From Hyphomicrobiales bacterium (lineage in GTDB: Bacteria; Pseudomonadota; Alphaproteobacteria; Rhizobiales; Beijerinckiaceae), in assembly GCA_003963405.1 (NCBI GenBank), contig RXIY01000045.1, positions 1 through 64,000 of the forward strand: 64,000 nucleotides of DNA. Reading direction: 5' to 3'. The translations under genes were made by a program, and so were the position numbers. The notes under the pieces are model-generated. The model had not been told where the DNA came from. It saw only the letters and a program-made list of their open reading frames with translations, and did not search any database. Positions 26,122-34,762 of this stretch are shown here, one piece after another; the stretch's first letter is position 1, and each line of letters starts with the position of its first letter.

Positions 26122-27180
26122 ATGCCCACGCTCTTCGACCCTCTCAGGCTCGGCGATCTCGAATTGCCCAATCGCATCGTCATGGCGCCGCTGACGCGGT
26201 GCCGCGCCGTCGACGGCCGCGCGCCAAATGCGTTGATGCGGGATTATTACGTGCAGCGCGCCTCCGCCGGCCTCATTCTCTCCGAAGCGACTTCGGTGAC
26301 GCCGATGGGCGTGGGCTATCCGGGTACGCCCGGCGTCTGGTCGCAGGCGCAGATCGACGGCTGGCGGGAGATCACGCGCGCCGTCCACGAGGCAGGCGGG
26401 CTGATCATGCTGCAATTGTGGCATGTCGGGCGTATCTCGCACCCGGTCTATCTCGACGGGGCCAAACCCGTCGCGCCGAGCGCGATCGCCGCGCAGGGGC
26501 ATGTCAGCCTGTTGCGGCCGCTCGAGCCCTATCCGGAGCCGCGCGCACTCGCCATCGACGAAATCCCCGGCGTCATCGAGGCCTATCGCAGGGGCGCGGA
26601 AAATGCGAGAGCGGCCGGCTTCGACGGCGTGGAGATTCATGGGGCGAACGGCTATCTGCTCGACCAGTTCTTGCAGGACGGCGCCAACAAGCGAACCGAC
26701 CGTTATGGCGGTTCGATCGAGAACCGGGCGCGACTCATGCTGGAGGTGACGGACGCCGTCGTGGAGGTGTGGGGGCGCGGCCGCGTCGGCATGCATCTCG
26801 CCCCGCGCGGCGACGCCCAGTCGATGGGCGACAGCGACCCGAAGGCGACGTTCGGTTATGTCGCCCGCGAGCTCGGGAGACGCGGCATCGCCTTCATCTG
26901 CGCCAGGGAGCATCAGGGGCCGGATGCGCTCGCGCCTTATCTCAGAAAGGAATTCGGCGGTCCCTTCATCGCCAATGAGGGCTTCACGCGCGAGAGCGCC
27001 GAAGCGGCGATCGCGTCGGGCGAGGCCGACGCGGTGGCGTTCGGCAAATTGTTCATCGCCAATCCGGACCTGCCCGAACGTTTCCGCCGTCACGCGCCGT
27101 TGAACGCGCCCCGGCCCGAAACCTTCTACGCGCATGGGCCGGAAGGCTATGTCGACTATCCGGCGCTCGGCGGCGCCTGA
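26122..27180 (+). CDS. Old yellow enzyme family alkene reductase
   Basis: 352 residues, class I OYE (NemA-like). Features: LFDPLRLGDLELPNRIVMAPLTRCRA, LQLWHVGRISHP, DGVEIHGANGYLLDQFLQDG with NKRTDRYGGSIENRARL, and FIANEGF / AFGKLFIANPDLP phosphate-binding strands. FMN-dependent reduction of activated C=C bonds or nitro compounds with NADPH. ATG 26122 chosen at family start; the frame is open upstream but overlaps the radical SAM gene. Confidence 0.92.
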   Translation: MPTLFDPLRLGDLELPNRIVMAPLTRCRAVDGRAPNALMRDYYVQRASAGLILSEATSVTPMGVGYPGTPGVWSQAQIDGWREITRAVHEAGGLIMLQLWHVGRISHPVYLDGAKPVAPSAIAAQGHVSLLRPLEPYPEPRALAIDEIPGVIEAYRRGAENARAAGFDGVEIHGANGYLLDQFLQDGANKRTDRYGGSIENRARLMLEVTDAVVEVWGRGRVGMHLAPRGDAQSMGDSDPKATFGYVARELGRRGIAFICAREHQGPDALAPYLRKEFGGPFIANEGFTRESAEAAIASGEADAVAFGKLFIANPDLPERFRRHAPLNAPRPETFYAHGPEGYVDYPALGGA

Positions 27181-27188
27181 GCTTCAGT

Positions 27189-27458
27189 CTACGCCGTAGA
27201 GGCGGGCCCGCCCTGCGCCGCCTCGAAGACGACGAGCTCGGCCGCGGAATAGGTCCGCGGCGTCGCGCAATTGGGGCAGACGGCCTCGAAGGCCGCATTT
27301 CCGGACAGAGCGACCTCGCCGTCGCCCGTCGGCTCGTCCATGATCGCGAAATGCTCGCCGCATGCGCCGCAGCGAAACCCGATGTACCAGCCGCCCGGCC
27401 TCAGGGCCTGCTTGGACTCGACGGGAAAATGTCCTGCAAAAGAGATCGTTCTGTCCAT
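27189..27458 (-). CDS. Small zinc-ribbon protein
   Basis: 89 residues with two Cys pairs, FRCGACGEHF and AVCPNCATPR, spaced about 30 residues, forming a likely zinc ribbon. Otherwise strand-rich with no signal peptide. It ends 8 bp from the convergent OYE gene. Family name and function unknown. Confidence 0.65.
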   Translation of the reverse strand: MDRTISFAGHFPVESKQALRPGGWYIGFRCGACGEHFAIMDEPTGDGEVALSGNAAFEAVCPNCATPRTYSAAELVVFEAAQGGPASTA

Positions 27459-27588
27459 CGTCGGAGCTCCTCGGAGGCGGCGGCCAAACGGGCGCGAATG
27501 TGAAGCGCGCCTGCTTTCATATGGATACGCCCCGATCGCTCTCCCATGCGGGGAAGCGGATGACGCGGGCGGGAAAGATTTTCTACAG

Positions 27589-27613
27589 GGAACTACTTAG
27601 AATCTGATCAGTT
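27589..27613 (+). promoter_or_regulatory. EcfG-like promoter, imperfect
   Basis: GGAAC (27589-27593), 16-nt spacer, then AGTT (27610-27613), one mismatch from the EcfG consensus GGAAC-N16/17-CGTT. It sits 32 bp before the small gene at 27645. This gap (27459-27644) shows no coding sequence. Confidence 0.4.
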
Positions 27614-27644
27614 AAAAGGATGAGCTTTTGCAGGGGAGGGGCGA

Positions 27645-27947
27645 ATGCCGATGACCCGACCAGAGCCCATGGCGCTCGAAGAAGCGCGGGCCACGTTGTC
27701 TGTTCTCCAGGAGCTCGGCAGCTCGCTTCGCCTTTCCTTCGAGGCGGCGACGCGGGAGTCGCTGCCGGAAGAGATGGGATTGCTGCTGCTGAGGCTGGCC
27801 TTGGCCGAAGTTCTCAAACGCGCCGCCGAGGAAGAGGCGTGCGAGGCCGGACCGGAGTGCGCCGCCGAAGAATGGGTCGTCGGACTGAGACGCTGGGCGT
27901 CCGCGGTTTCGTCGCGCGCATCCGTCGACGCTCCCCGGTCGGCCTGA
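27645..27947 (+). CDS. Small acidic helical hypothetical protein
   Basis: 100 residues, strongly helical and acidic (ALEEARATLSVLQELGSSLRLSF, PEEMGLLLLRLALAEVLKRAAEEEACEAGPECAAEEW). Preceded by AGGGGAGGGG close to the start. No recognised family, no membrane helix. The EcfG-like promoter upstream would make it a stress gene if real. Confidence 0.5.
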   Translation: MPMTRPEPMALEEARATLSVLQELGSSLRLSFEAATRESLPEEMGLLLLRLALAEVLKRAAEEEACEAGPECAAEEWVVGLRRWASAVSSRASVDAPRSA

Positions 27948-28064
27948 CGGCGGGGAACGACCTTGAACCAGAACGGACCGTCGACTCCTCGCCTTTCAGC
28001 TGGGCTTGTCCAACAACGGCGCCTCGCTAGCTAAGAGCGCGGGGCGCGAGGCGGAGTGTCAACG

Positions 28065-28739
28065 ATGTCTGTCACGAGAGAGGCCATAACGGCAGAAAAT
28101 GCAGCGGCGTACGGTGGGCTTATCGATGCGATCGGGGGCGTCGCGACTGTTGTTCTCGCCATTTGCGGGCTCGTCAATCTGTCGCCGCCCATCCTGAGCG
28201 CGGTCGCCACCATCGTGTTTGGCGTCGCGCTTTTGATTCAGGGAGGCGCGATGGTTTCCGAATATGCTCAGGTCAGTTTCCCCGCGGATGTGGACGGCGC
28301 CGCCATCGACTCCTTCGGCGGCAATAGCCTCGTCGCGGTTTTCCTGGTCGGCGCCGCGGGAATCGTCCTCGGGGTGCTTTCGCTCCTCGGCGTGCAGGCC
28401 GCAACGCTGATGCCGATCTCGGTGATCGCGTTCGGAACGGCGCTGCTCCTGAGCAGCAACGCAGTGTGGCGGCTTTATGTGCTTCGCCGCGCATCGCGCC
28501 TGCAACCGCTGTCCGCCACCCAGGGCGGCGGCGAGATCATTGCAAGCGAAATGGCGTCGGGGTCCGCCGGACTTCAGGCAGTGGCGGGTCTCACCGCGAT
28601 CGTGCTGGGCATCATCGCCCTTGCGGGCTCGACGAACGATCTCACGATCAATCTCGTGGCTTTGCTGGTCCTCGGCGCGACTCTCATCCTGACCGGAAGC
28701 ACGCTCAGCGCGACGGTCATCGGCTTCATGCGCCGGTGA
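28065..28739 (+). CDS. Multi-pass membrane protein of unknown function
   Basis: 224 residues with about six hydrophobic segments (VATVVLAICGLV, AVATIVFGVALLIQGGA, LVAVFLVGAAGIVLGVLSLLG, VIAFGTALLLSS, AVAGLTAIVLGIIALAG, LVALLVLGATLILTGSTL). The halves look repeated: each has a conserved hydrophobic hairpin. ATG 28065 follows GGAG at 8 nt; GTG 28056 is an alternative. Family not recognised. A terminator follows. Confidence 0.65.
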   Translation: MSVTREAITAENAAAYGGLIDAIGGVATVVLAICGLVNLSPPILSAVATIVFGVALLIQGGAMVSEYAQVSFPADVDGAAIDSFGGNSLVAVFLVGAAGIVLGVLSLLGVQAATLMPISVIAFGTALLLSSNAVWRLYVLRRASRLQPLSATQGGGEIIASEMASGSAGLQAVAGLTAIVLGIIALAGSTNDLTINLVALLVLGATLILTGSTLSATVIGFMRR

Positions 28740-28762
28740 GCCCCGCGCGCCGCAGTTTCTCG

Positions 28763-28795
28763 GGGCCGCCCGGAAGGGCGGCCCGCTTTGTTTTT
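28763..28795 (+). terminator. Intrinsic terminator
   Basis: GGGCCGCCC and GGGCGGCCC form a perfect 9-bp stem around a GGAA tetraloop, followed by CGCTTTGTTTTT. It ends the membrane protein transcript and touches the stop of the convergent SGNH gene. Confidence 0.8.
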
Positions 28796-30042
28796 CAGTT
28801 GCGATGCAGGCGGTCCAGCGTAGCGTTCAGAACCGGCCTGAGCAGATCGGCGAATTTCTCCGCGCCTTTTGGCGTGGGATGGATGGAGTCGAAGAAATAG
28901 GAGCCGCCTTCCGGTCCGTCGGCGACGGGCTCCATGGCGGCGGCAAGATCGAAGGTCTCCGCGCCGGCAAGACGCGCGGCGTCTAGGTAAAGCCGGGCGC
29001 GCTCCCGTTGCGAGGCGGCGGCGTCGTCGAGATTGATGGCGCGAACACCCTCCCCCGTCTTGCAGGTGAGAAAGACGCGCAGGTCGCTCCCGTAGAAACT
29101 CTCGCTCGGGGCGGCGAAGGCGGCGGGCTCGCTGACAACCAGCAGATCGGCGCCCAGAAGCTGCTTCACGTCCTGGCGAAACTTCGGAAATATCTCCTTC
29201 CACTCGCCGTATATGTCAGCGGAGACACGGTCGGGCGCGTCGTCGCCGTTGCAGTTTCCGATGGGCGCGCGCGGCAGAAGCTGCGTGCCCTTCTGACTGA
29301 GGCGAAGGCCGTCGACGACGATCGAGTGCGGTTTCGTCCCATCCGCGCCCGGCGTCGCCGCCTGGGAGAGTTTTGCGACGCGCATGAGATGACGCACCCA
29401 GGCCACGGTCCTCAGAGACGTCGTCTCCGGCCTGATCGCCTGCTCGAATTCCCGCTTGAAGATTTCGACCGAGCCCGGCGGAAACTGGGCCGGGTCGTAA
29501 TGAAAGCCGATTTCCGACAATCGCCGCGACCAGCTCGCGTCATTGTGATTTGTCGCGAGAACCACGAGATCGAACCGGTCGCCGCGCTCCGCGAGATATT
29601 TTACCGTCGCGATGTGGGAGAGCACGCCGGCCTGCGACATGGAGGCGTTGTAAGTCGCGATTTTTCCGGCCTCGTTCAGCCGCGCAGGCCATCTCTGTTC
29701 GGGAGAAAGGAAAATCCCTTCCGTGACGCTGCCGCCGAGGAAAAGAACCTTGTACTTTGCGCCCTCTGGCGGATCCGGGGGAATGAAACGGCTCGGCCCG
29801 ATGCGGAAATCGACCTTGCTCGCGCCCTCGTACAAGCCTCTGATGTCGAAGACGGCCGTATAGCCCGCCGGAAACAGCCGGGGCGCGCCGGGACTGCGCT
29901 GGGTCGTCGCAATATATTCGGCGACGCTGCCCTCGCTGCCCGGAACCGGCGGCATGACGAAACGAAATATCGCCTCTGCGAGCGCGAGCCCGACAACCGT
30001 CGACAATAGGACGGCAAGAACCGCCATGATCCCGTTTTTCAT
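28795..30042 (-). CDS. Membrane-anchored SGNH hydrolase-like protein
   Basis: 415 residues. One N-terminal membrane helix (MAVLAVLLSTVVGLALAEAIF), then a periplasmic SGNH domain: block I VLFLGGSVTEGIFLSPEQRW, an Asn block in VLATNHNDASW, and C-terminal FFDSIHPTPKGAEKFADLL (Asp-x2-His). The second residue of the GDS motif is Gly-Ser (GGSVTEG). It may remove or transfer acyl groups on polysaccharide, like alginate or cellulose acetylation accessory proteins. Start at ATG 30042 with GAAGAAA upstream. Confidence 0.72.
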   Translation of the reverse strand: MKNGIMAVLAVLLSTVVGLALAEAIFRFVMPPVPGSEGSVAEYIATTQRSPGAPRLFPAGYTAVFDIRGLYEGASKVDFRIGPSRFIPPDPPEGAKYKVLFLGGSVTEGIFLSPEQRWPARLNEAGKIATYNASMSQAGVLSHIATVKYLAERGDRFDLVVLATNHNDASWSRRLSEIGFHYDPAQFPPGSVEIFKREFEQAIRPETTSLRTVAWVRHLMRVAKLSQAATPGADGTKPHSIVVDGLRLSQKGTQLLPRAPIGNCNGDDAPDRVSADIYGEWKEIFPKFRQDVKQLLGADLLVVSEPAAFAAPSESFYGSDLRVFLTCKTGEGVRAINLDDAAASQRERARLYLDAARLAGAETFDLAAAMEPVADGPEGGSYFFDSIHPTPKGAEKFADLLRPVLNATLDRLHRN

Positions 30043-30241
30043 CGGTTTTTCTTCAAATCTTTGAGAGGAGGACTCCCCGCCGTCAAGCCGACGGCGAGAG
30101 CCTTGCCGGAATTTACCCATGCCTCCCGCGATTGCAAGCAAGGCGGGACTGGCGCCGGGAGCCCTGCCTGAAGCCTTGCCGGCGCCGGCTCTTTCGCCCT
30201 ATGCTTTGCCCTAGCTATTTCTTCAACGCAGAGAGGACTTT

Positions 30242-30784
30242 ATGCCGCATGATCTCGAGGCTCTGTGGGATGAGCACTGCCGATACGAGTTCGAGACCCG
30301 CGACGTGGACGCCACGATGGCGACCATGGTCGAAGCTCCTTACGTCAATCATATCCCCACAATGGCGGGCGGCGTCGGCCATGACGAACTGAAGCGCTTC
30401 TACAAATATCATTTCATCGGCGCCAATCCGCCCGATACGACGCTCGCCACCGTCAGCCGTACCGTCGGCGCCGACAGCGTGGTCGACGAGATGCTGTTCA
30501 GCTTCACCCACACGCATGAAATAGACTGGATGCTGCCCGGCGTGGCGCCGACCGGCCGAAGGGTCGAGATCCCCCTCGTGGCCATTGCGCAGTTTCGCGA
30601 CGGCAAGCTGGCCCATGAGCATATCTACTGGGATCAGGCGTCCGTGCTCGTGCAGATCGGCCTGCTCGATCCCGGCGGCCTCCCTGTCGCCGGCGTTGCG
30701 CAGGCGCGCAAGCTCATGGACAAGACCCTGCCCAGCAACGAAATGATGCCGAACTGGGCCAAGAGCGCCGACAAGCCGCTATGA
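30242..30784 (+). CDS. NTF2/SnoaL-like protein
   Basis: 180 residues with an alpha+beta cone fold: LEALWDEHCRYEFETRDVDATMATMVEAPYVNHIPTMAGG, then KYHFIGANPPDTTL, DEMLFSFTHTHEIDWMLPG and a final IAQFRDGKLAHEHIYWDQASVL. This last motif is typical of SnoaL-like ester cyclase / limonene-epoxide hydrolase relatives. Reaction unknown. Single gene between convergent neighbours. Confidence 0.78.
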   Translation: MPHDLEALWDEHCRYEFETRDVDATMATMVEAPYVNHIPTMAGGVGHDELKRFYKYHFIGANPPDTTLATVSRTVGADSVVDEMLFSFTHTHEIDWMLPGVAPTGRRVEIPLVAIAQFRDGKLAHEHIYWDQASVLVQIGLLDPGGLPVAGVAQARKLMDKTLPSNEMMPNWAKSADKPL

Positions 30785-30810
30785 CCGCCGCGCCGCGCGG
30801 CGTCGCGCCC

Positions 30811-31587
30811 TCATGACTGCCTCTCGACGCTGCGGCGGGTGAAGAGGAGCTCGGGAAGCTCGCCGATGTCCTGCGCGATGCGCCGGAAGGCGAGATAGGG
30901 CAGCAGCACCAGATACAGCAGCAGGGCGCTGGCGAAAAGCTGCGGGCGCGAGCCATCGGCGAGCTCGCCCAGAGTCTCGGCCAGGCTGCGCCCGTGGAAG
31001 CGGCCGACGACCAGCTCCTCGATGATGTTCATGACCACCAGCGCCACGGTGAAGATCAGCGCCCGAATCGCGATCTGAACGATGAGGATGGCCTGCTTGC
31101 CCTGCCGCTCCCCGAGCCGCACGGCTTCGAGCCCCAGGATGAATTTGCCGAGAATGAGCGCCTTGACGACGGCGACGCCCAGCGGCGCGAATTCGACGCC
31201 CACGGAGCGCAGGATGGTCGATTTGTAATAGAGCACGGCGATGAGCCAGACCATGAGATAGGTCGAAACGGCGAGATAGGAGACGAGCTCGCGCCGGGCG
31301 CGCTGAAGCAGCTTCTTCGGCATGGGGGCCGGCGCGGGTTCGCCATCGGCGCGGGCGGTTTCTCTCTCGCGCCGCGCCGGATGGGCGGCCTCCGCGCGCG
31401 GGGCGACCGCCGGTCGGGTTCTCGGCGAAAACTGCGGCAGCCCGCGGCCGTCGACCCAGTCCGGCATGCCCGGCGCCCAGACGAAATGCGCTTCGTCCGG
31501 CGCCATGTCGATGCGGCGCGCCAGCGTCTCGGCCGAAACCGGCCCCACCGTTTCGCCGTCCTCGGCGTAAAACCACTCATCCGACAT
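30811..31587 (-). CDS. GYF_2 (DUF4339) domain membrane protein
   Basis: 258 residues. N-terminal GYF_2 domain: EWFYAEDGETVGPVSAETLARRI with VWAPGMPDWVDGRGLPQF. A Pro/Ala/Arg-rich linker follows, then four membrane segments (LAVSTYLMVWLIAVLYY, VVKALILGKFILGL, AIRALIFTVALVVMNIIEEL, LFASALLLYLVLLPYLAF). The domain is a protein interaction module that reads Pro-rich partners; the partner is not evident. Converges on the SnoaL gene. Confidence 0.75.
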   Translation of the reverse strand: MSDEWFYAEDGETVGPVSAETLARRIDMAPDEAHFVWAPGMPDWVDGRGLPQFSPRTRPAVAPRAEAAHPARRERETARADGEPAPAPMPKKLLQRARRELVSYLAVSTYLMVWLIAVLYYKSTILRSVGVEFAPLGVAVVKALILGKFILGLEAVRLGERQGKQAILIVQIAIRALIFTVALVVMNIIEELVVGRFHGRSLAETLGELADGSRPQLFASALLLYLVLLPYLAFRRIAQDIGELPELLFTRRSVERQS

Positions 31588-31676
31588 GCGTCTTCCCGCC
31601 GTTCCCCGCCAGCCTTCTGAAATGCAATGCTAGCACAGCTTTGGCTCTTTGCGCCGTCTTGCGGGCGCGCGAGCGC

Positions 31677-32372
31677 CTAGTTTCGTCGCTCATCCACCGG
31701 CTTGGGAACAAAGTCGAGAACTTCCTTGGTGTAGTGCTCATGCACCTCGGAAAAAGGCTTCTGATCGGGGGTGTAGAGGACCGCCGTGTGCTCGAAGATT
31801 TCGCGCGGAATGGCGAGCGCGCCTGCGGCCACGTCGGCGGGCGGCGGCGCGGGCGAAAGCTCCCAGCCTTGCGGCAGGGGCGACCAGCGCGCGGTCGCCT
31901 CGATCGTGCGCCGATAGGGCTGAAGGGGCGCGACCGCCTTTCCGAAAGGCGTTTCTGTGGTCTCCAGCGCCCGGTTCATGTCGTCGGTCAGACGGCCGGG
32001 GACGTACCAATTGTCGGCTTCGGAAAATACGTGGTCCCCACAGCTGAGGGCGACGCGCCTGTATTTGACGGCCTCGCCGTCCGAAACCCGCAGCCGCTGG
32101 CGGGTCTCCTCGCTGGCCGGTCTGTCAGGGCCGGGGATACGCTTTGCGACGAGTTTCGGCTCTGCGGCCATCTTGTGGTCGGCGCACCATTTCTCGAGCG
32201 TCACCGTCGCACTGCGGCTCGCGAGAAGCGACGCGTTCAGCGTCTGCATCAGCGCGAGAACCTCGACGCGCGCCAGAAAATTGTCCGGCCAGGCCTGCGC
32301 CCTTGCGGAAACCGCACCCATGGGCGCCAGCGCGGCCGCCGTCGCGATCGAAATGACTGTCCTGCAATTCAT
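31677..32372 (-). CDS. Exported hypothetical protein, weakly chorismate-lyase-like
   Basis: 231 residues with a signal peptide (ISIATAAALAPMGAVSARAQA). The mature part (LMQTLNASLLASRSATVTLEKWCADHKMA, VAKRIPG, VKYRRVALSCGDHVFSEADNWYVPGRL and IPREIFEHTAVLY) faintly recalls the UbiC/UTRA fold seen in chorismate lyase. A periplasmic location would be odd for UbiC, so a ligand-binding role is possible. Two Cys may pair. Low confidence in the family. Confidence 0.6.
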   Translation of the reverse strand: MNCRTVISIATAAALAPMGAVSARAQAWPDNFLARVEVLALMQTLNASLLASRSATVTLEKWCADHKMAAEPKLVAKRIPGPDRPASEETRQRLRVSDGEAVKYRRVALSCGDHVFSEADNWYVPGRLTDDMNRALETTETPFGKAVAPLQPYRRTIEATARWSPLPQGWELSPAPPPADVAAGALAIPREIFEHTAVLYTPDQKPFSEVHEHYTKEVLDFVPKPVDERRN

Positions 32373-32417
32373 CTTTCATCCTGCCCCGCTTCGGAGCCGG
32401 ACTTTAACCTCAAAGCG

Positions 32418-32549
32418 TCACAGCGACATCCAGGAATTGTAGGAAGCCGCGTGCTGCATGGCGCTGAAGGTCACGACAACATCCATGACCTCGGTCATGA
32501 ACGCGATGGCGATGGCTCCGAAGACGCCCGTGGCGAAGATCGCTTTCAT
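32418..32549 (-). CDS. 43-residue single-pass membrane microprotein
   Basis: A 43-codon gene starting at ATG 32549 behind AAGGAG, so a real translation start is likely. It encodes MKAIFATGVFGAIAIAFMT, EVMDVVVTFSAMQHAASYNS and WMSL: a hydrophobic helix with two acidic residues in its middle. No family known. A palindromic CtrA-like site lies 17 bp upstream of the start. The frame is open further upstream, so longer forms are possible but unlikely. Confidence 0.6.
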   Translation of the reverse strand: MKAIFATGVFGAIAIAFMTEVMDVVVTFSAMQHAASYNSWMSL

Positions 32550-32562
32550 CTGCTCACTCCTT

Positions 32563-32585
32563 CTCGTTAACGATTCATTAACGAG
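32563..32585. promoter_or_regulatory. CtrA-like site TTAA-N7-TTAA inside an 8-bp inverted repeat
   Basis: CTCGTTAA (32563-32570) and TTAACGAG (32578-32585) are perfect inverted repeats around CGATTCA, so TTAA-N7-TTAA is matched exactly. CtrA, the alphaproteobacterial cell-cycle regulator, binds this pattern. It overlaps the likely transcription start of the microprotein gene, so repression is at least as likely as activation. The rest of 32550-32731 shows no gene. Confidence 0.5.
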
Positions 32586-32731
32586 TCCGCGGGGGAGCCG
32601 GCGTGCGCTGGCGCACGTCTCGGCCCGGTCGGGAGGCGCGCGCCAGACGGCCATGCGCGAAGCGGATCACTGCGGTTGATTGCGGAGGCCGGCGCGCGAC
32701 GCCCTGACGGGAGCGCCGGCCCGAGCCCGTT

Positions 32732-33238
32732 TCAGGCGGCGGGCGCTTCGAGGCCCAGAATGTGGGAGATTTCAGCGAGCGTCGCTTTCTCCTTCTCGCT
32801 CATCCGAATACCGCCGAAGCCGAGGAACGTATCTTCGAGCCCGGCCTGCGCGACCGTGCGCGCAATGTCGAGGAGCCAGGACTTGAACGGCGCGGCATGC
32901 TCCCCGGCGCGCGCGTCGAGGAGGGCGGCGACCTGTCCGAGAGATGCGAGCGCGCGATGCTTGATCTCGTCGAGACCGGCGCCCTGAACGATCGTGCGGA
33001 CGCCCTCGCGCGCATCGGCGCGACCGCCCGAAGTGGAAAGTTCCTCGGCGACGCTCTTGACGAGCGCGTCGCCCGGCTGCGCGCGCGCCTCTGAAACCAT
33101 GCGCGCCGCTGCAAAGCCCTCCTGCAGCAGACCGATGAAGCCGCTCGGATCGGCGGCGCTGACCGCATAGCCCGCCAGCAGGGGCGACTGAACCAGCCGC
33201 TTCCATTCGACTGGCGTGAAATCGGACTTGCTCGCCAT
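32732..33238 (-). CDS. Conserved-looking helical hypothetical protein
   Basis: 168 residues, all-helical: MASKSDFTPVEWKRLVQSPLLAG, AVSAADPSGFIGLLQEGFAAARM, then DTFLGFGGIRMSEKEKATLAEISHILGL at the end. FTPxEW and ADPSG look like fixed family motifs, but I cannot name the family. No membrane helix. Start ATG 33238. Divergent from the DUF3309 gene by 82 bp. Confidence 0.6.
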   Translation of the reverse strand: MASKSDFTPVEWKRLVQSPLLAGYAVSAADPSGFIGLLQEGFAAARMVSEARAQPGDALVKSVAEELSTSGGRADAREGVRTIVQGAGLDEIKHRALASLGQVAALLDARAGEHAAPFKSWLLDIARTVAQAGLEDTFLGFGGIRMSEKEKATLAEISHILGLEAPAA

Positions 33239-33320
33239 GGCCTTGCTCCGCTGTGCGACTCTTCCAGATAGATCGCCAGACGTTGCGCGAAAAGGGCGGC
33301 TTTCACCAAGGAGCGCGGCA

Positions 33321-33476
33321 ATGCTTTCGACAGTCCTGATCGTCCTGCTGCTCCTCCTGCTGATCGCCTCGCTGCCCAACTGGCCCTATAGCGCCGGATG
33401 GGGCTATGGGCCGGGCGGCGCCGACGGCGCCATCCTCGCCATCGTCATCGTCCTCGCCCTGCTCGGGCGGCTGTGA
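33321..33476 (+). CDS. DUF3309 small membrane protein
   Basis: 51 residues: MLSTVLIVLLLLLLIASLPNW, then PYSAGWGYGPGGADGAI, then a second helix LAIVIVLALLGRL. This matches DUF3309, a common two-helix microprotein of unknown function in Proteobacteria. AAGGAG lies at correct spacing upstream of ATG 33321. Confidence 0.85.
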   Translation: MLSTVLIVLLLLLLIASLPNWPYSAGWGYGPGGADGAILAIVIVLALLGRL

Positions 33477-33594
33477 CCTGTCCCAGCGGCTCTGTTCCTC
33501 GCCCAGCGTCGCTCAGGGAACGCCGCGCCAGATCTGGCACGAGAAAAGCAAGGCTGGTCGCGTGGCGTAAAGCTGCGCCAAGGGAGGACGCCCG

Positions 33595-33801
33595 ATGCTC
33601 GACAAGCCCAGGATGGACAACCCCGTCACGCGCGCGCCAACCGGAGGGGCCGGCGGCAAGCCTGGGCCGACGAAGAGCCTGAAATTGTCGCCTGTTGGCG
33701 GCTTTGGTCCCGGCAGACGGGCCGAAGGGGCCGGATTCCGACGGGCCACGCGCCCCATCAATCTCGAGCGACGCGCATGTTTTGCGCGCTTCGACGCCTG
33801 A
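33595..33801 (+). CDS. Possible small basic protein
   Basis: 68 codons behind GGGAGG at good spacing. The product is rich in Gly, Pro, Lys and Arg (NPVTRAPTGGAGGKPGP, LSPVGGFGPGRRAEGAGF), looks disordered and has no known family. Apart from this candidate, 33477-33875 shows nothing else I would call a gene. It may be spurious. Confidence 0.35.
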   Translation: MLDKPRMDNPVTRAPTGGAGGKPGPTKSLKLSPVGGFGPGRRAEGAGFRRATRPINLERRACFARFDA

Positions 33802-33875
33802 TCCCGACTGGCGCGGCGGCGCCGCCAGATTGAGCAAGCCGATTTGCAACGAAGGCGCCGCCCGGTTGCTGCGCT

Positions 33876-34661
33876 TCAGATATCCAGATCGCGATAGACG
33901 GCGACTTCCCTTTCGCGCGCCAGACGCGCGTCCTCGCCCGCGCGCACGCCGCGCCAGACATCGAAGAGCATCACCAGCGTCGTGAAGAGGCCCGTCAGCT
34001 TGGCCGTCAGGAAGCCGAAGGGAAAAACGATGCGCTCCGGCGGCACGATGAACTGCGCGCCGATGAAGATCGAAGCGGCGTTTATGAAATAGGCCGGCCG
34101 ATAGAGGGATTTTTCCGTCCAGGCGCTGCGCGCATAATGACGCGAATGCCGCTTCACCGCCCTGTTGTAATCAGGATTGGGGAGCAGGCCGAAGAAGCGG
34201 CGCTTGGGCGGCAGGGCGTTGGGTCCGGCGATCAGCGCCCGCAAGAGCTGCTTCATCTCGAAATGGGCGACCACGGCGAGAAGCAGATTGGCCGCCACGA
34301 GGCCAAGCTTGAGCTCCGGCAGCGAGACGTAGAGCTGCGCGGCCATGTCGACGAACAGAAGCTGCGTCGCCGCATTGAGCGCAAAGGCCGAACGATGGAA
34401 AGCCGCGCGGTTGATGCTCTGGATCTTCTCGTCGAAGAAGGCGACGCCAGGCTTGTCGCGCACGAGAATATGAAGCGTCAGCCGCTCCTCTTCGTCGAGC
34501 GCCCAGCGGCGGCCCAATTCGTCGATCGTCTCGCCGGGCGTCGCGCCCTTGGGGATCTTGAAGGTGACGCGCGCCGTGAAGGCGGAGAGGCGCGCGATGA
34601 AGCCGCGCGCCGCCGCGTAATGCGACGTGACCGTGCCGAGAAGCTTTTCGGGTTCCGCCAT
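33876..34661 (-). CDS. Hypothetical protein with hydrophobic segments
   Basis: 261 residues. N-terminal half soluble (ARGFIARLSAFTARVTFKIPKGATPGETIDELGRRW, LHILVRDKPGVAFFDEKIQ). Then hydrophobic LNAATQLLFVDMAAQLYV and LGLVAANLLLAVVAHFEM, a basic stretch (NPDYNRAVKRHSRHYARSAW), and a final FIGAQFIVPPERIVFPFGFLTAKLTGLFTTLVML. Likely inner-membrane associated. No family recognised. Transcribed toward 33595 and away from dps. Confidence 0.6.
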   Translation of the reverse strand: MAEPEKLLGTVTSHYAAARGFIARLSAFTARVTFKIPKGATPGETIDELGRRWALDEEERLTLHILVRDKPGVAFFDEKIQSINRAAFHRSAFALNAATQLLFVDMAAQLYVSLPELKLGLVAANLLLAVVAHFEMKQLLRALIAGPNALPPKRRFFGLLPNPDYNRAVKRHSRHYARSAWTEKSLYRPAYFINAASIFIGAQFIVPPERIVFPFGFLTAKLTGLFTTLVMLFDVWRGVRAGEDARLAREREVAVYRDLDI

Positions 34662-34762
34662 TTTGACCTTTCCGGCGCCGCTTTCGCGCGCCCCGAAGGG
34701 CGCGGCGAAGCGACTCGCCGGAAACTTATGCGGCTTTGCTGGGCCTTCGCAAGAGAGCGCGC

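Noticed and set aside
27954..27978. GGAAC upstream of the 28065 gene as an EcfG promoter
   Set aside because: No CGTT-like -10 at 16 or 17 nt (GGAC or GACC found).
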